Shown: one piece after another, positions 1-9,021 of the stretch
Numbering within the stretch: the stretch's first letter is position 1
Layout: each line of letters begins with the position of its first letter
Origin: Bacillus sp. AFS029637
GTDB taxonomy: Bacteria; Bacillota; Bacilli; Bacillales; Bacillaceae_G
Direction of reading: 5' to 3'
Length of the DNA: 64,000 nt
Assembly: GCF_002584985.1 (NCBI RefSeq)
Contig: NZ_NUPZ01000010.1
Location: 45,428 to 109,427 of the forward strand
The notes under the pieces: generated by a model
Told to the model about the DNA's origin: nothing
Seen by the model: the letters and a program-made list of their open reading frames with translations, nothing else
Database searches by the model: none
Made by a program: the position numbers and the translations under genes

Positions 1-57
1 AAAAATCGCTGATATATTTCGAGTTACGGTCGATATATTCGAAAAATCGCTGATATA
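1..57. repeat. Imperfect 41-bp tandem direct repeat upstream of ccpA
   Basis: A 16-base string (AAAAATCGCTGATATA) occurs at 1-16 and again at 42-57, and a shorter GATATATTCGA-like string occurs at 11-21 and 32-41, so a unit of about 41 bases is repeated. It lies at the window edge, so further copies to the left cannot be seen. No coding potential is apparent and the function is unknown. Confidence 0.6.
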
Positions 58-200
58 AATTTCATTTACTATCGTACTGCTTAAAATAAGGTTTCTGCTC
101 ATGAGATATCTATTTTTTACAAAAAATGCCCTTTTTTTCATGAAAAATACGAAAATACGAGAAAAGAAGCGAATTTTTTCGAAACTTTTGCGGGAAAATA

Positions 201-230
201 TTGTATGAGCCTGCGTTTTTATCGTATCAT
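201..230 (+). promoter_or_regulatory. Candidate sigma-A promoter of ccpA
   Basis: TTGTAT at 201-206 and TATCAT at 225-230 are separated by 18 bases, an acceptable though imperfect sigma-A pair about 120 bases before the ccpA start. The rest of positions 58-350 holds no gene that I can see. This is inference from consensus matching only. Confidence 0.4.
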
Positions 231-350
231 TAGTAAAAGGAAGAACTCGGGACGATTGGTGGCATCTGCAAATAGAGTTGATGTCTTTTTTTCATTCAAG
301 TAACCGATACATAAAAATAGATAACAAAAATAGAAGGAGTGTGCGATGAG

Positions 351-1349
351 ATGAACGTAACAATCTATGATGTAGCGCGCGAAGCGAACGTTTCAATGGC
401 TACCGTATCACGTGTTGTGAACGGTAACCCAAATGTAAAGCCTACAACAAGAAAGAAAGTATTAGAAGCAATTGATCGTTTAGGATACCGCCCGAATGCG
501 GTAGCACGTGGACTAGCAAGTAAGAAGACAACTACAGTAGGTGTTATTATTCCTGATATCTCAAATACGTTTTATGCAGAACTTGCGCGTGGAATTGAAG
601 ATATCGCAACAATGTACAAGTATAACATCATCTTAAGTAACTCTGACCAAAACAAAGAGAAAGAGTTCCATTTATTAAATACGATGCTTGGAAAACAAGT
701 GGACGGAATTGTTTTCATGGGTGAAGATATTACAGACATTCACATTGAAGAATTTAAAAAGTCTCCAGTACCAATTGTATTAGCAGCGTCATTTGATGAG
801 CAAAATGAAACACCATCAGTAAATATTGATTATACACAAGCAGCATACGATGCAATGAAGCACTTTATTGAGCAAGGCCATACGCGTATCGGTTTCGTCT
901 CTGGTCCTTTCATTGATAAAGCGGCAAGCGCAAAGAAATTACAAGGTTATAAAAAAGCTTTAGAAGAAGCAGGTATTTCATATGATGAAAATCTTATAAT
1001 CGATGGAGATTACACATATGATTCAGGTATCGAAGCATTCGAAAAGCTTTGGAGTCTTGATGAAAAACCAACAGCAATCTTCGTATCTTCTGACGAAATG
1101 GCACTAGGTGTAATTCACGCAGCACAAGACGCTGGATTAAACGTACCAACTGATGTAGAAGTACTTGGTTTCGATAATACACGCCTTGCATTAATGGTAC
1201 GTCCTCAGCTTTCAACAGTTGTACAACCAATGTATGATATCGGTGCAGTAGCAATGCGTCTATTAACAAAGTATATGAACAAAGAAAAAGTGGAAGATCA
1301 CACTGTTATTTTACCTCACCGTATCCAATTTAGAGATTCAACGAAGTAA
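351..1349 (+). CDS. ccpA: Catabolite control protein A (LacI family)
   Basis: This is the master regulator of carbon catabolite control in Firmicutes; with HPr-Ser-P it binds cre sites. The 332-residue product has an N-terminal LacI helix-turn-helix (about residues 3-25, [20 protein letters not shown]), a hinge near residue 50-60, and a periplasmic-binding-like effector core ending in a typical [14 protein letters not shown] segment. I place the start at ATG 351 because AAGGAG at 334-339 sits 11 bases upstream; the in-frame GTG at 339 is inside that ribosome site. The gene is monocistronic, ended by a strong terminator. Candidate target sites in this window lie before ackA and ald. Confidence 0.97.
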   Translation: MNVTIYDVAREANVSMATVSRVVNGNPNVKPTTRKKVLEAIDRLGYRPNAVARGLASKKTTTVGVIIPDISNTFYAELARGIEDIATMYKYNIILSNSDQNKEKEFHLLNTMLGKQVDGIVFMGEDITDIHIEEFKKSPVPIVLAASFDEQNETPSVNIDYTQAAYDAMKHFIEQGHTRIGFVSGPFIDKAASAKKLQGYKKALEEAGISYDENLIIDGDYTYDSGIEAFEKLWSLDEKPTAIFVSSDEMALGVIHAAQDAGLNVPTDVEVLGFDNTRLALMVRPQLSTVVQPMYDIGAVAMRLLTKYMNKEKVEDHTVILPHRIQFRDSTK

Positions 1350-1354
1350 GTATA

Positions 1355-1385
1355 AAAAGCTCACAGCGATTGCTGTGAGCTTTTA
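1355..1385 (+). terminator. Rho-independent terminator of ccpA
   Basis: Perfect stem GCTCACAGC/GCTGTGAGC with a four-base loop, preceded by A-run and followed by T-run. Confidence 0.9.
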
Positions 1386-1581
1386 TTCGTATTTCCTTGT
1401 GCTGAATGTTTAAATTTATAAATATGCGACTTTGATAATGATAATGTATTTGGAACTCTTCATAAGACATTCGCTATAGATGGGGGTATTCCTTGTTATA
1501 TGTCACATAAATGCAAATTCAACTATTATAGGGCAATGTCATGTATAATAGAAAGAAAAGGCTTGTGAGGAGGGAGAAAAG

Positions 1582-1854
1582 ATGATCGTTCTTTGGATAA
1601 TTACGCTTTGTATGACTGCTATTTTTGCATATATGACGTTAAAACAAAATGGCTTAAAGCGATTTGTTCCAGGAAGTATTCTTGCAGGAATTGCCCTTAT
1701 CACGTATGTAATCTCTATTTTTGTTGAAAATGTATCGGTGGATATGAGCACAAGCTTAATGTTTATCGGTATCACACTATTTGCAGGTAGTATTATGGTG
1801 CTTATGGTTGCTGGTATTATTTTATTTATTCATATGAATTCGGAAACGTTATAA
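1582..1854 (+). CDS. Small membrane protein of unknown function
   Basis: A 90-residue, strongly hydrophobic protein with about three predicted membrane helices (roughly residues 2-20, 33-50 and 60-84) and a short lysine-containing loop after the first. GGAGGGAG at 1570-1577 is a good ribosome site for ATG 1582. It stands alone between ccpA and mscL and is closed by a terminator shared with mscL. I do not recognise a named family. Confidence 0.7.
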   Translation: MIVLWIITLCMTAIFAYMTLKQNGLKRFVPGSILAGIALITYVISIFVENVSVDMSTSLMFIGITLFAGSIMVLMVAGIILFIHMNSETL

Positions 1855-1860
1855 CATATA

Positions 1861-1893
1861 GAAAAGGCATGACCCGAGAGGGGCATGCCTTTT
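1861..1893. terminator. Bidirectional terminator between the small membrane gene and mscL
   Basis: AAAGGCATG and CATGCCTTT arms with an inner CCC/GGG extension, A-run and T-run on opposite sides, placed between two convergent genes. Confidence 0.85.
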
Positions 1894-1903
1894 GTCCGTT
1901 CAA

Positions 1904-2302
1904 TTATGCTCTATCTTTAGAAGAGTTTTGTTGTTTTAATAAGTCGCGAATTTCGCCAAGAAGAACTTCTTCTTTTGTTGGTTCTGGAATTTTTTCTTCT
2001 TTTTCTTCTTCTCTTCTAGATGTTAGTTTGTTGAAAACTTTAACAAACATAAAGATAGCAGCTGCAATAATTAAGAAATCAAAAATAGTTTGGATGAAGT
2101 TACCATACATAATAGATGATTTACCGAATGTAATTTTTAAATCTGTAAAGTCAACGCCACCTAATATCATACCAAGTAATGGTGTAATAATGTCTTTTAC
2201 TAAAGAACTAACGATTTTACCGAATGCAGCACCGATTACAACCCCGACAGCTAAATCGATTACATTCCCTTTGAACGCGAATTTTTTAAACTCGTTCCAC
2301 AT
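1904..2302 (-). CDS. mscL: Large-conductance mechanosensitive channel MscL
   Basis: A pentameric membrane channel that opens under tension to release solutes during hypoosmotic shock. The 132-residue protein begins with the signature [20 protein letters not shown], has TM1 (about 15-45, containing the gate motif [10 protein letters not shown]), a periplasmic loop, TM2 (about 70-95), and a charged cytoplasmic tail with a helical bundle ([12 protein letters not shown]). Length is usual for the family. It is monocistronic on the minus strand. Confidence 0.97.
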   Translation of the reverse strand: MWNEFKKFAFKGNVIDLAVGVVIGAAFGKIVSSLVKDIITPLLGMILGGVDFTDLKITFGKSSIMYGNFIQTIFDFLIIAAAIFMFVKVFNKLTSRREEEKEEKIPEPTKEEVLLGEIRDLLKQQNSSKDRA

Positions 2303-2430
2303 GTGTTAATCCCACCCTTTCCACGATTTATTATAAAATTTATAATTCCTATCAACATATTCTATAGAAATTTGTGAGAGAAATAAAGAGGAAATGGGAA
2401 TGAAAGTAAATTCTGAAAAATGTATCCGTT

Positions 2431-3357
2431 TTAATTTTTGTTTACATCGTTTAATAAAGATTGTAGCATTTGCTGCGTTTTTAATGCTTCTAATCCATCT
2501 ACAACAGGTTTTGTATCTCCGTGTACACATTCAATAAAATGATGAACAGCATCTTCAAAACCGCGCTGCTTTAATGTCGTTTCCCATGACGGAGAACCGC
2601 TTTGTGAAACAGAGTTTTCTGCCTCAATTTCAAATGTATTCATATTTTTTACACGAATGATTTTTCCTGTTGTTACCAGTTCAATTTGTTCTAAGTTTGT
2701 ACCTGCATGACGATGCATGGCTGTAGAGAGTAAGAGCCCGTTTGCGGTTGTGTATGTATGATGTCCATAAAGGAGTTCATTTTTTTCGTTTATTTGCATC
2801 ATATTATGAACGACGTTAAGGTTATCATTAGCTAACCAGCGGGCAGTATCTACAATATGTAAGTAATCATCTAGCATAGTAAAATCGTACGTATTTGGCC
2901 CTACTTTATTTGTGCGGTGCTTTTCAATTCGAATCCATGAAATATCATTAGCTTGTTCTTTGGCAGTGACGTACATAGGAACGAAACGGCGATTAAATCC
3001 AACCATTAACTTTCGATTATACTTTTCACTCATTTCGACTAGTTTTTCAGATTGTTCCACAGTGGCAGCTAACGGTTTATCTACATAAACATCGATTCCT
3101 TTTTCAAGAAGTGTAGAAACGATTTCATAATGCGTAGCAGTTGAACTATGAACGAAGATTGCATCACATTCTGAAGCTAACGTTTCCATAGAATGAAAAT
3201 CTTGAATACGATATTGCTGGCAAATTTGTTTTCTTTTCTCTGCATTAGGTGTAAATGCCCCTACAAAATTCCAAGTTGTTTCATTTGTAAGTGTTGGGAG
3301 GTAAGCTTTTTGTGCAATACTTCCAAGACCAATCATCCCGATTTTAGGTTTGTTCAT
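2431..3357 (-). CDS. Gfo/Idh/MocA family NAD(P)-dependent oxidoreductase
   Basis: A 308-residue protein with an N-terminal Rossmann fold (KIGMIGLGSIAQKAYLPTL, residues about 4-23) and the family motif DKPLA near residue 95, followed by the typical C-terminal alpha/beta substrate domain. Such enzymes oxidise or reduce sugars and related polyols; the substrate cannot be read from sequence. The start at 3357 is chosen because AAGGTGGG lies about 8 bases upstream and the Rossmann motif begins right after it; longer in-frame readings add an unconserved leader. It stands alone between mscL and an ankyrin gene, all on the minus strand. Confidence 0.85.
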   Translation of the reverse strand: MNKPKIGMIGLGSIAQKAYLPTLTNETTWNFVGAFTPNAEKRKQICQQYRIQDFHSMETLASECDAIFVHSSTATHYEIVSTLLEKGIDVYVDKPLAATVEQSEKLVEMSEKYNRKLMVGFNRRFVPMYVTAKEQANDISWIRIEKHRTNKVGPNTYDFTMLDDYLHIVDTARWLANDNLNVVHNMMQINEKNELLYGHHTYTTANGLLLSTAMHRHAGTNLEQIELVTTGKIIRVKNMNTFEIEAENSVSQSGSPSWETTLKQRGFEDAVHHFIECVHGDTKPVVDGLEALKTQQMLQSLLNDVNKN

Positions 3358-3434
3358 GTTTATTCCCACCTTATCAATATTGATATAACGGGTTAAATGT
3401 AGCATAGGGCGGGGGAGGAAGGCAAAAAGTAGGA

Positions 3435-4115
3435 TTACTTCTGTCCTTCTATTAAAATCTTCTCTATCTCTTCAAAATTATGAGCCCGAGCGTGCTCTAG
3501 CGGGGTAACACCATCGTTGTCTGGAATATTTACATCAGCACCATGTTTAATTAGAAGGCGAATGACTTGTTGTTGCGTTTCATCTCCGTCACTTAGTATG
3601 ATAGCTTCCATTAAGGCGGTCCACCCGAGATTATTTACATGGTTTACATCAATATTTGTTCGCGTGAGGAGTTCTTTTATAACATCAATATAGCCATGTT
3701 CCGAGGCTGGGATAAGAGCTGTTCCGCCATACCGATTCGTAAGAGATGGATCGGCGCCAGCGTCAATCGTTAGTTTTAAAATATCCAAATAACCTTCTGC
3801 ACCGGCGTATAGAAATGGGTTATTTTTCATATCATCTTGAACATTTACGTCAGCCCCAGCGTTGATAAGAGCTTTGGCGGTTTTTACATCATTTTTGTAT
3901 GTGGCAATCATAAGAGGGGTACGTCCTTTATTGTCCGTTATATTTATGTCGGCCCCTTTTTTGAGCAATGATATAACAGTATTCGTTTCCTGCTTTTCAG
4001 TAGCTGTTAGTAGTGCTGTCTCCATGTTTGTCATCTCCTTTTTAACTTCTTGTTCTTGCGAGCAACCTTGTAAAAAAATTACGCAACATATCATGCTTAA
4101 TGTTTTTTTGAACAT
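3435..4115 (-). CDS. Ankyrin-repeat lipoprotein
   Basis: The 226-residue product starts with a lipoprotein signal (residues 1-18, lipobox LQGC), so it should be anchored outside the membrane. From about residue 30 it carries five to six ankyrin repeats, recognisable by recurring G-TPLM-A and -LL--GAD-N motifs (for example GRTPLMIAT, GADVNVQDD, GWTALMEAI, GADVNIPD). Ankyrin repeats bind protein partners; no partner is indicated by the neighbours. AGGAGG precedes the start. It is divergent from the two-component kinase at 4265. Confidence 0.85.
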   Translation of the reverse strand: MFKKTLSMICCVIFLQGCSQEQEVKKEMTNMETALLTATEKQETNTVISLLKKGADINITDNKGRTPLMIATYKNDVKTAKALINAGADVNVQDDMKNNPFLYAGAEGYLDILKLTIDAGADPSLTNRYGGTALIPASEHGYIDVIKELLTRTNIDVNHVNNLGWTALMEAIILSDGDETQQQVIRLLIKHGADVNIPDNDGVTPLEHARAHNFEEIEKILIEGQK

Positions 4116-4264
4116 GGAATTTCAACCTCCTAATTTCAACTCTAAAATAAGAACATTAAATTTTTATAAACTGACGCTAAAATTACTATAAAATCGCTTG
4201 AGTATTTGAACATATATTTTTATGCTTATGAGTAATAAGGTTTAATAAAGTGAGGATTTAACAT

Positions 4265-5719
4265 ATGTCTATTAAAACAAGGTTTTTATTTTCTTATATT
4301 GCCGTTATTCTCGTTTCTATTACGCTCATATTAGTCGCGGGGTTTTTAATTGTTTTTTCAATAACAGGGGACTTGGAGTCAGTGAAAAATTTTTATAAAA
4401 GTTCCTATATTCAAAAGCCGCTTACGCAAGAAGAAGAGAATGCGTATCTTGAATTGAAATTAGCGGCAAAGCAACATCAATCACAACTATTAGATGAATC
4501 GTTCGTTTCATCAATTGAAAAAGAAGGTGTGAAAATAGCTGTAAGAAAGGGAGATTCCATTTCATATGCTTCGAAAGAATTTGAAAGTTCAACCTTAACA
4601 GAAGCCCTTCCGAAATTTGAATCAGCAAATATTAATAGTCGTGGTACAACGGAACTAGGCGATACATTTTATCGATATGTAAAATTTGATTTTTATTTTC
4701 CGCAGAAAGAAGAAGGTAGTATATTTGTATTAAAAAAGCAAAGTTCATTTGTAGACCTCACACAGAAATTATTTCCGATTTTGTTCATATCGCTCTTACT
4801 TTTAGCCATTTTGCTTATTGGATTATTAAGTTACCTCGTCTCCAGAAGTGTGATAAAACCAATCTTTGTATTGAAAGATGCGACTGAGAAAATTAAGGAA
4901 GGAAATTTAGATTTTCAAATACCAGTTACATCACACGATGAAATAGGACAATTAAATCAAGGGTTTGAGGAAATGAGGAAGAAGTTAAAAGAATCGATTG
5001 AAGTACAAACGCAGTATGAAGAAAATCGAAAAGAACTCATTTCAAACATCTCTCACGATTTAAAAACACCGATTACATCTATTATCGGATATGTAGAAGG
5101 AATAAAAGATGGGGTAGCAAATACACCTGAAAAAATGGATAAGTACTTAACGACTATCCATACGAAAGCAAGGCATATGGATACACTCATTGACGAACTA
5201 TTTTTATTTTCGAAGCTCGATTTGAATCGAGTTCCATTTCAGTTTGAAACGGTTGAATTAAATATGTTTATGCAAGAATTAATAGAAGAGATGCAGATGG
5301 ATTTAAGTAAAGAAGGTATAGAAATTAACTTACAATTACATGCATCACCACTATATGTAACGGCTGATTGCGAAAAGATAAATAGAGTGATATCAAATTT
5401 AATTCATAATAGTGTGAAATACATGGATAAAGAAGAAAAGAAAATTACTGTAACGGTATCAAGTGATAACAATAAAGTGATTGTGAAAGTAATGGACAAT
5501 GGATCAGGTATAGAATCTGATACACTTCCTTATATTTTTGAACGTTTTTATCGTGCAGAGCAATCACGAAACTCTAGTACAGGTGGAAGTGGACTTGGCT
5601 TAGCGATAGCAAAGCAAATTGTTGAAGAGCATGGCGGAGAAATTTGGGCGGAAAGTAAACTTGGGGAAGGTACAAGTATTTTCTTCTCATTGAAAAAAGT
5701 ACAGGAATGTGGTGAGTAG
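4265..5719 (+). CDS. Sensor histidine kinase
   Basis: A membrane sensor of 484 residues: TM1 about 9-32, an extracytoplasmic sensing segment to about residue 168, TM2 about 170-193, a HAMP linker, a HisKA domain with the phospho-accepting His near residue 264 (SNISHDLKTPIT), and a HATPase domain with N box (LIHNSVKYMD), G1 (DNGSGI), F box (FERFYRAEQS) and G2 (GGSGLGLAI). It is followed after one base by its response regulator. The signal is unknown; the pair is not one I can assign to a named Bacillus system. Confidence 0.92.
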   Translation: MSIKTRFLFSYIAVILVSITLILVAGFLIVFSITGDLESVKNFYKSSYIQKPLTQEEENAYLELKLAAKQHQSQLLDESFVSSIEKEGVKIAVRKGDSISYASKEFESSTLTEALPKFESANINSRGTTELGDTFYRYVKFDFYFPQKEEGSIFVLKKQSSFVDLTQKLFPILFISLLLLAILLIGLLSYLVSRSVIKPIFVLKDATEKIKEGNLDFQIPVTSHDEIGQLNQGFEEMRKKLKESIEVQTQYEENRKELISNISHDLKTPITSIIGYVEGIKDGVANTPEKMDKYLTTIHTKARHMDTLIDELFLFSKLDLNRVPFQFETVELNMFMQELIEEMQMDLSKEGIEINLQLHASPLYVTADCEKINRVISNLIHNSVKYMDKEEKKITVTVSSDNNKVIVKVMDNGSGIESDTLPYIFERFYRAEQSRNSSTGGSGLGLAIAKQIVEEHGGEIWAESKLGEGTSIFFSLKKVQECGE

Positions 5720-5720
5720 A

Positions 5721-6410
5721 ATGAAGAGAATTTTACTAGTAGAAGATGAAATAAGTATTGCAGAATTACAGCGAGATTATTTAGAAATTAGTGATTTTCA
5801 AGTGGATGTAGAACATTCCGGAGAAATAGGTTTACAAATGGCTCTTCAGGAAGATTATGATCTAATTATTTTAGATATTATGCTTCCGAAAATGAATGGT
5901 TTTGAAATTTGTAAACAAATACGTGCTATAAAAGACATTCCGATTTTACTTGTTTCAGCAAAGAAGGAAGATATAGATAAAATTCGCGGACTCGGTTTAG
6001 GGGCGGATGATTATATAACGAAACCGTTTAGCCCAAGTGAATTAGTCGCAAGGGTAAAGGCGCATATTTCTCGTTATGAAAGATTATCAGGAAATGTGAG
6101 TAAGCAACGCGATACGTTATACATTCACGGAATTTCTATTGATCAGCGAGCGAGAAAAGTTTTTATAAACAATGAAGAAATCGCGTTCACAACGAAGGAA
6201 TTTGATTTATTAACATTCTTTGTAACGCATCCAAACCAAGTATTAAATAAAGAACAGTTATTTGAACGTATTTGGGGACTAGACTCAGCTGGCGATTTAG
6301 CCACTGTCGTTGTTCACATTAGAAAGCTACGTGAAAAAATTGAAAGAGATCCCGCCCACCCGCAATATATTGAAACAGTATGGGGAGCTGGTTATCGCTT
6401 TAACGTGTAA
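5721..6410 (+). CDS. OmpR-family response regulator
   Basis: The 229-residue regulator has a receiver domain (acidic pocket VEDE, phospho-acceptor Asp52 in LIILDIMLPKMNG, conserved Lys in ITKPF) and a C-terminal winged helix DNA-binding domain (TTKEFDLLTFFVTHP through VHIRKLREKI). ATG 5721 follows the kinase stop by one base and has GGTGAG just upstream, so the two genes are translationally coupled. A terminator follows, so this is a two-gene operon. Confidence 0.93.
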   Translation: MKRILLVEDEISIAELQRDYLEISDFQVDVEHSGEIGLQMALQEDYDLIILDIMLPKMNGFEICKQIRAIKDIPILLVSAKKEDIDKIRGLGLGADDYITKPFSPSELVARVKAHISRYERLSGNVSKQRDTLYIHGISIDQRARKVFINNEEIAFTTKEFDLLTFFVTHPNQVLNKEQLFERIWGLDSAGDLATVVVHIRKLREKIERDPAHPQYIETVWGAGYRFNV

Positions 6411-6412
6411 TG

Positions 6413-6441
6413 TACCTGCCGAGTAATTGGCAGGTTTTTTT
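6413..6441 (+). terminator. Terminator of the two-component operon
   Basis: Stem ACCTGCC/GGCAGGT with an eight-base loop followed by seven T. Confidence 0.85.
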
Positions 6442-6543
6442 ATTGTTATCTGGACTAAAAGGGGGAATAGGTAATTTATGTTAAAATGTAGAGAGGTAAA
6501 ACATAGGGGAGTATGAGAGGGCGTGCTACATTTTGGGGGATAC

Positions 6544-6805
6544 ATGAAAAGATAATAAATCAAACAAGGCTGTAAAGATTGGAACGAATATCGTACTTAT
6601 TTTATTAATTATCGGTGCAATACAAATGTTTTATGATGAAGACCCTAAGAATGATCATTTCGGTGGGTTATTTATGATGGTCTTTTTTGGAATTAAAATA
6701 ATTTCTAGTTTTATAATAAATTTAAAAGAAGGAGATAAAAAGGCAGTATTTATTGATTTAGGTTTAGTGATTTTATGTGTACTTCTTTTAATTGTTACTA
6801 GTTGA
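6544..6805 (+). pseudogene. Small two-helix membrane gene with a one-base frameshift after the start codon
   Basis: From 6551 an open frame encodes about 83 residues with two hydrophobic segments (NIVLILLIIGAIQMF; LGLVILCVLLLIVTS) ending at TGA 6803-6805. No ATG, GTG or TTG opens this frame; instead an ATG at 6544 with GGGGGA just upstream lies one base out of frame, and the intervening AAAA would restore the frame if it were AAA (then M-K-D-N-K-S). The distance 6544-6805 is 87 codons plus one base. I read it as a gene broken by a homopolymer slip, or a sequencing error. Its family is unknown. Confidence 0.65.
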
Positions 6806-6819
6806 AATATTTCTTTTGA

Positions 6820-6856
6820 AAAAAGCTCATAGTCTTATAGAGACTGTGAGCTTTCC
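6820..6856. terminator. Bidirectional terminator
   Basis: AAAGCTCATAGTCT and AGACTGTGAGCTTT arms, one G-T pair, five-base loop, between a plus-strand gene remnant and the minus-strand hydrolase. Confidence 0.8.
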
Positions 6857-6871
6857 TTAATAGTAACGGTA

Positions 6872-7711
6872 CTAGTGTAACGATTTATAAAATGTTTGAG
6901 TAGTAGAACTAAACAGAGTAGCCTCTTCTAAAAAAGGATAATGGTTACTGTCCTCAAATGTCACAAAGATAGAATTACGTATACCCTTATGTATCTCGAT
7001 AGAATATTGAATCGGGCACTGTACATCATGTCTTCCGCATATAATAAGTGTCTTTGTTTGGATGGAAGGTAAATGGTCTCTTAAATCAAATGAAGAATAC
7101 TCTTTATTAAAAACGTTCATCCGGCTAGCAGACATTGTTTTTTTGATTGGTTTACAAAAATAAGAGTTGTAGTTTTCAGGTTTATACAAAGATAATCTTG
7201 TCCTCTTAGTAGAGAGTTCCTTTCGTTCTTCATTAGTAAGATAAGGGTTTTTTAAGTTTTCGATGAGCTGTTGCATATAATGAAACTGTGGATGTTCTCG
7301 GTTATAAATGCAAAATGGTGTTTCGGTATAGTTACTTGCTGCAGCTCCAGCCACGACTAAAGATTGTAAGGAATTTGGATATGTAATCGCATATAAAAGT
7401 CCAAGCATACCGCCTGTTGAGTGGCCAGCGAAATGCCATGTTGGGAGTTGTAAAGCATCTCGTATTGCTTCTAAGTCGTGAGCCGTTTCAATCATACGTA
7501 ATTCTTTTTTTGAATTGGCTTTTGCTGAGTTACCAGCGTCTCGTAAATTAATGAGGAATACACGATGCGTAGCAGTGAAAACATCCGCAAAGTAATCGCC
7601 AGTTTCATTAAATTGCGAATAGTGATGTGTAATGCAAAGGGGTTCGCCAGTTCCTTTTGTAAAGAGTTCGAATGTACCACGTTTCGTGTGGATCATTTGT
7701 TGTTTCCACAT
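6872..7711 (-). CDS. Alpha/beta hydrolase
   Basis: A 279-residue alpha/beta-fold hydrolase with the nucleophile elbow GHSTGG (Ser near residue 97), an acid in IICGRHDVQCP and the catalytic His in EDSNHYPFLEE, so the triad is complete. The cap segment between about residues 130 and 200 resembles prolyl iminopeptidase-type hydrolases, but the substrate cannot be decided. It is soluble and has no signal peptide. It is a single gene on the minus strand, downstream of the acuC terminator. Confidence 0.85.
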   Translation of the reverse strand: MWKQQMIHTKRGTFELFTKGTGEPLCITHHYSQFNETGDYFADVFTATHRVFLINLRDAGNSAKANSKKELRMIETAHDLEAIRDALQLPTWHFAGHSTGGMLGLLYAITYPNSLQSLVVAGAAASNYTETPFCIYNREHPQFHYMQQLIENLKNPYLTNEERKELSTKRTRLSLYKPENYNSYFCKPIKKTMSASRMNVFNKEYSSFDLRDHLPSIQTKTLIICGRHDVQCPIQYSIEIHKGIRNSIFVTFEDSNHYPFLEEATLFSSTTQTFYKSLH

Positions 7712-7817
7712 AATATCACGACCTTTTCTCGTAAAAGTTGGGCAAGTCCATTAGTGCATAAAAATATATCAGCGATTATCAAAATATATCGACTTACCGA
7801 CAGAAACCGGCAATAAA

Positions 7818-7853
7818 TAAAAGGAGGCTATTCAAAAACGAGCCTCCTTTTCG
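7818..7853 (-). terminator. Terminator of the acuABC operon
   Basis: AAAGGAGGCT/AGCCTCCTTT arms around an 11-base loop directly after the acuC stop; the T-run is on the minus strand. Confidence 0.8.
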
Positions 7854-7854
7854 T

Positions 7855-9021
7855 TTAGTACAAAGATTTTGTCATATTATTCCGAATTATTTCAAGGGAT
7901 TTCGCTACAGTTAATGCATTCTTTTCTTCAATTTCTGGTTTGCGTGGGATAGGTTTATACATGTTGTCTGGATCTTCCCATGTGAGGGGAAGTTCTGTTT
8001 CGGCTTGTCCTTTCCAAGCGTCAATCCATTCTGGAGGGAGATAACCTGAGATGTTTTGGATGTTGTTCATTTCGAGCCAAATAAGTGCCCAAGCCCTCGG
8101 GACGACGCGCCAGTGGTCATAGCCACCGCCGCCGACAGCAATCCAGCGACCGTCGCAATATTCATTAGCGATTTCGCGAGCGAGCTTCGGTATTTCACGG
8201 TAAATATTCATCGTTGAACAAAGGTGTGTAAGTGGGTCGTAATAATGTGCATCAGCGCCGTTTTGCGTTAAAATAATATCCGGTTTAAAGTATGCGGCAA
8301 CTTCTTTTACAACAGTTCGATAGGAATTTAAAAATGATTCATCTTCTGTAAAAGCATCCAGTGGAACGTTAAAAGAATAACTATACCCATTACCTTGCCC
8401 ACGTTCATTCACAGCACCAGTTCCAGGGAATAAATAACGTCCAGTTTCATGTAACGAAATGGTACATACGTTAGGATCGTCATAAAAAGACCACTGTACA
8501 CCATCACCGTGATGAGCGTCTGTATCAATATATAAAACACGTAAACCGTATTTTTTCTGTATATATTTCATTGCAATGGAGCTATCGTTGTAAATGCAAA
8601 AGCCAGATGCTTTGCCGCGAAAGCCGTGATGTAAGCCTCCGCCTAAATTAAGTGCATGTTTTACTTTCCCGGAAAGAACAGCATCGACAGCTGTTAATGT
8701 TCCGCCAACGAGTAATGCACTTGCTTCGTGCATATTTGGAAACATCGGTGTATCTTCTGTTCCGAGTCCGTATGTCATTGCAATTGATTTTTCTAACTTT
8801 CCTTCTCCAGCAAGTTTTACCGCATTTATGTATTCCTCTGTATGAACGTAGGCAATCTCTTCATCAGTAGCCATTCGCGGGGAGATGACTTGAGAGGGAG
8901 AGATAAAACCGCCCTTTTGTAATAAATCGTACGTAAGAGTGACGCGCAGTTGGTTAAAAGGATGATCAGGGCTAAACGAATAGCCCCGAAAGTCATCCGA
9001 ATAAATAAACGCGCTACTCAT
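7855..9021 (-). CDS. acuC: Acetoin utilization protein AcuC (class I/II-type protein deacetylase)
   Basis: A zinc-dependent deacetylase that removes the acetyl group from the acetyl-CoA synthetase AcsA and so reactivates it. The 388-residue product shows the HDAC-fold signatures: ALNLGGGLHHGFRGKASGFC with the paired catalytic histidines, the metal ligands in DTDAHHGDGVQ, and a later GADAHYYDPLTH segment. The start at 9021 overlaps the acuB stop as ATGA; a longer frame (from 9048) would run far into acuB. Third gene of the acuABC operon and divergent from its target acsA. Confidence 0.95.
   Translation of the reverse strand: MSSAFIYSDDFRGYSFSPDHPFNQLRVTLTYDLLQKGGFISPSQVISPRMATDEEIAYVHTEEYINAVKLAGEGKLEKSIAMTYGLGTEDTPMFPNMHEASALLVGGTLTAVDAVLSGKVKHALNLGGGLHHGFRGKASGFCIYNDSSIAMKYIQKKYGLRVLYIDTDAHHGDGVQWSFYDDPNVCTISLHETGRYLFPGTGAVNERGQGNGYSYSFNVPLDAFTEDESFLNSYRTVVKEVAAYFKPDIILTQNGADAHYYDPLTHLCSTMNIYREIPKLAREIANEYCDGRWIAVGGGGYDHWRVVPRAWALIWLEMNNIQNISGYLPPEWIDAWKGQAETELPLTWEDPDNMYKPIPRKPEIEEKNALTVAKSLEIIRNNMTKSLY

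Noticed and set aside
339-350. GTG 339 as start of ccpA
   Set aside because: It lies in the AAGGAG ribosome site; ATG 351 has normal spacing and gives the usual 332-residue protein.
1869-2309. 146-residue plus-strand ORF opposite mscL
   Set aside because: It is the shadow of the clear mscL gene in another frame and has no ribosome site.
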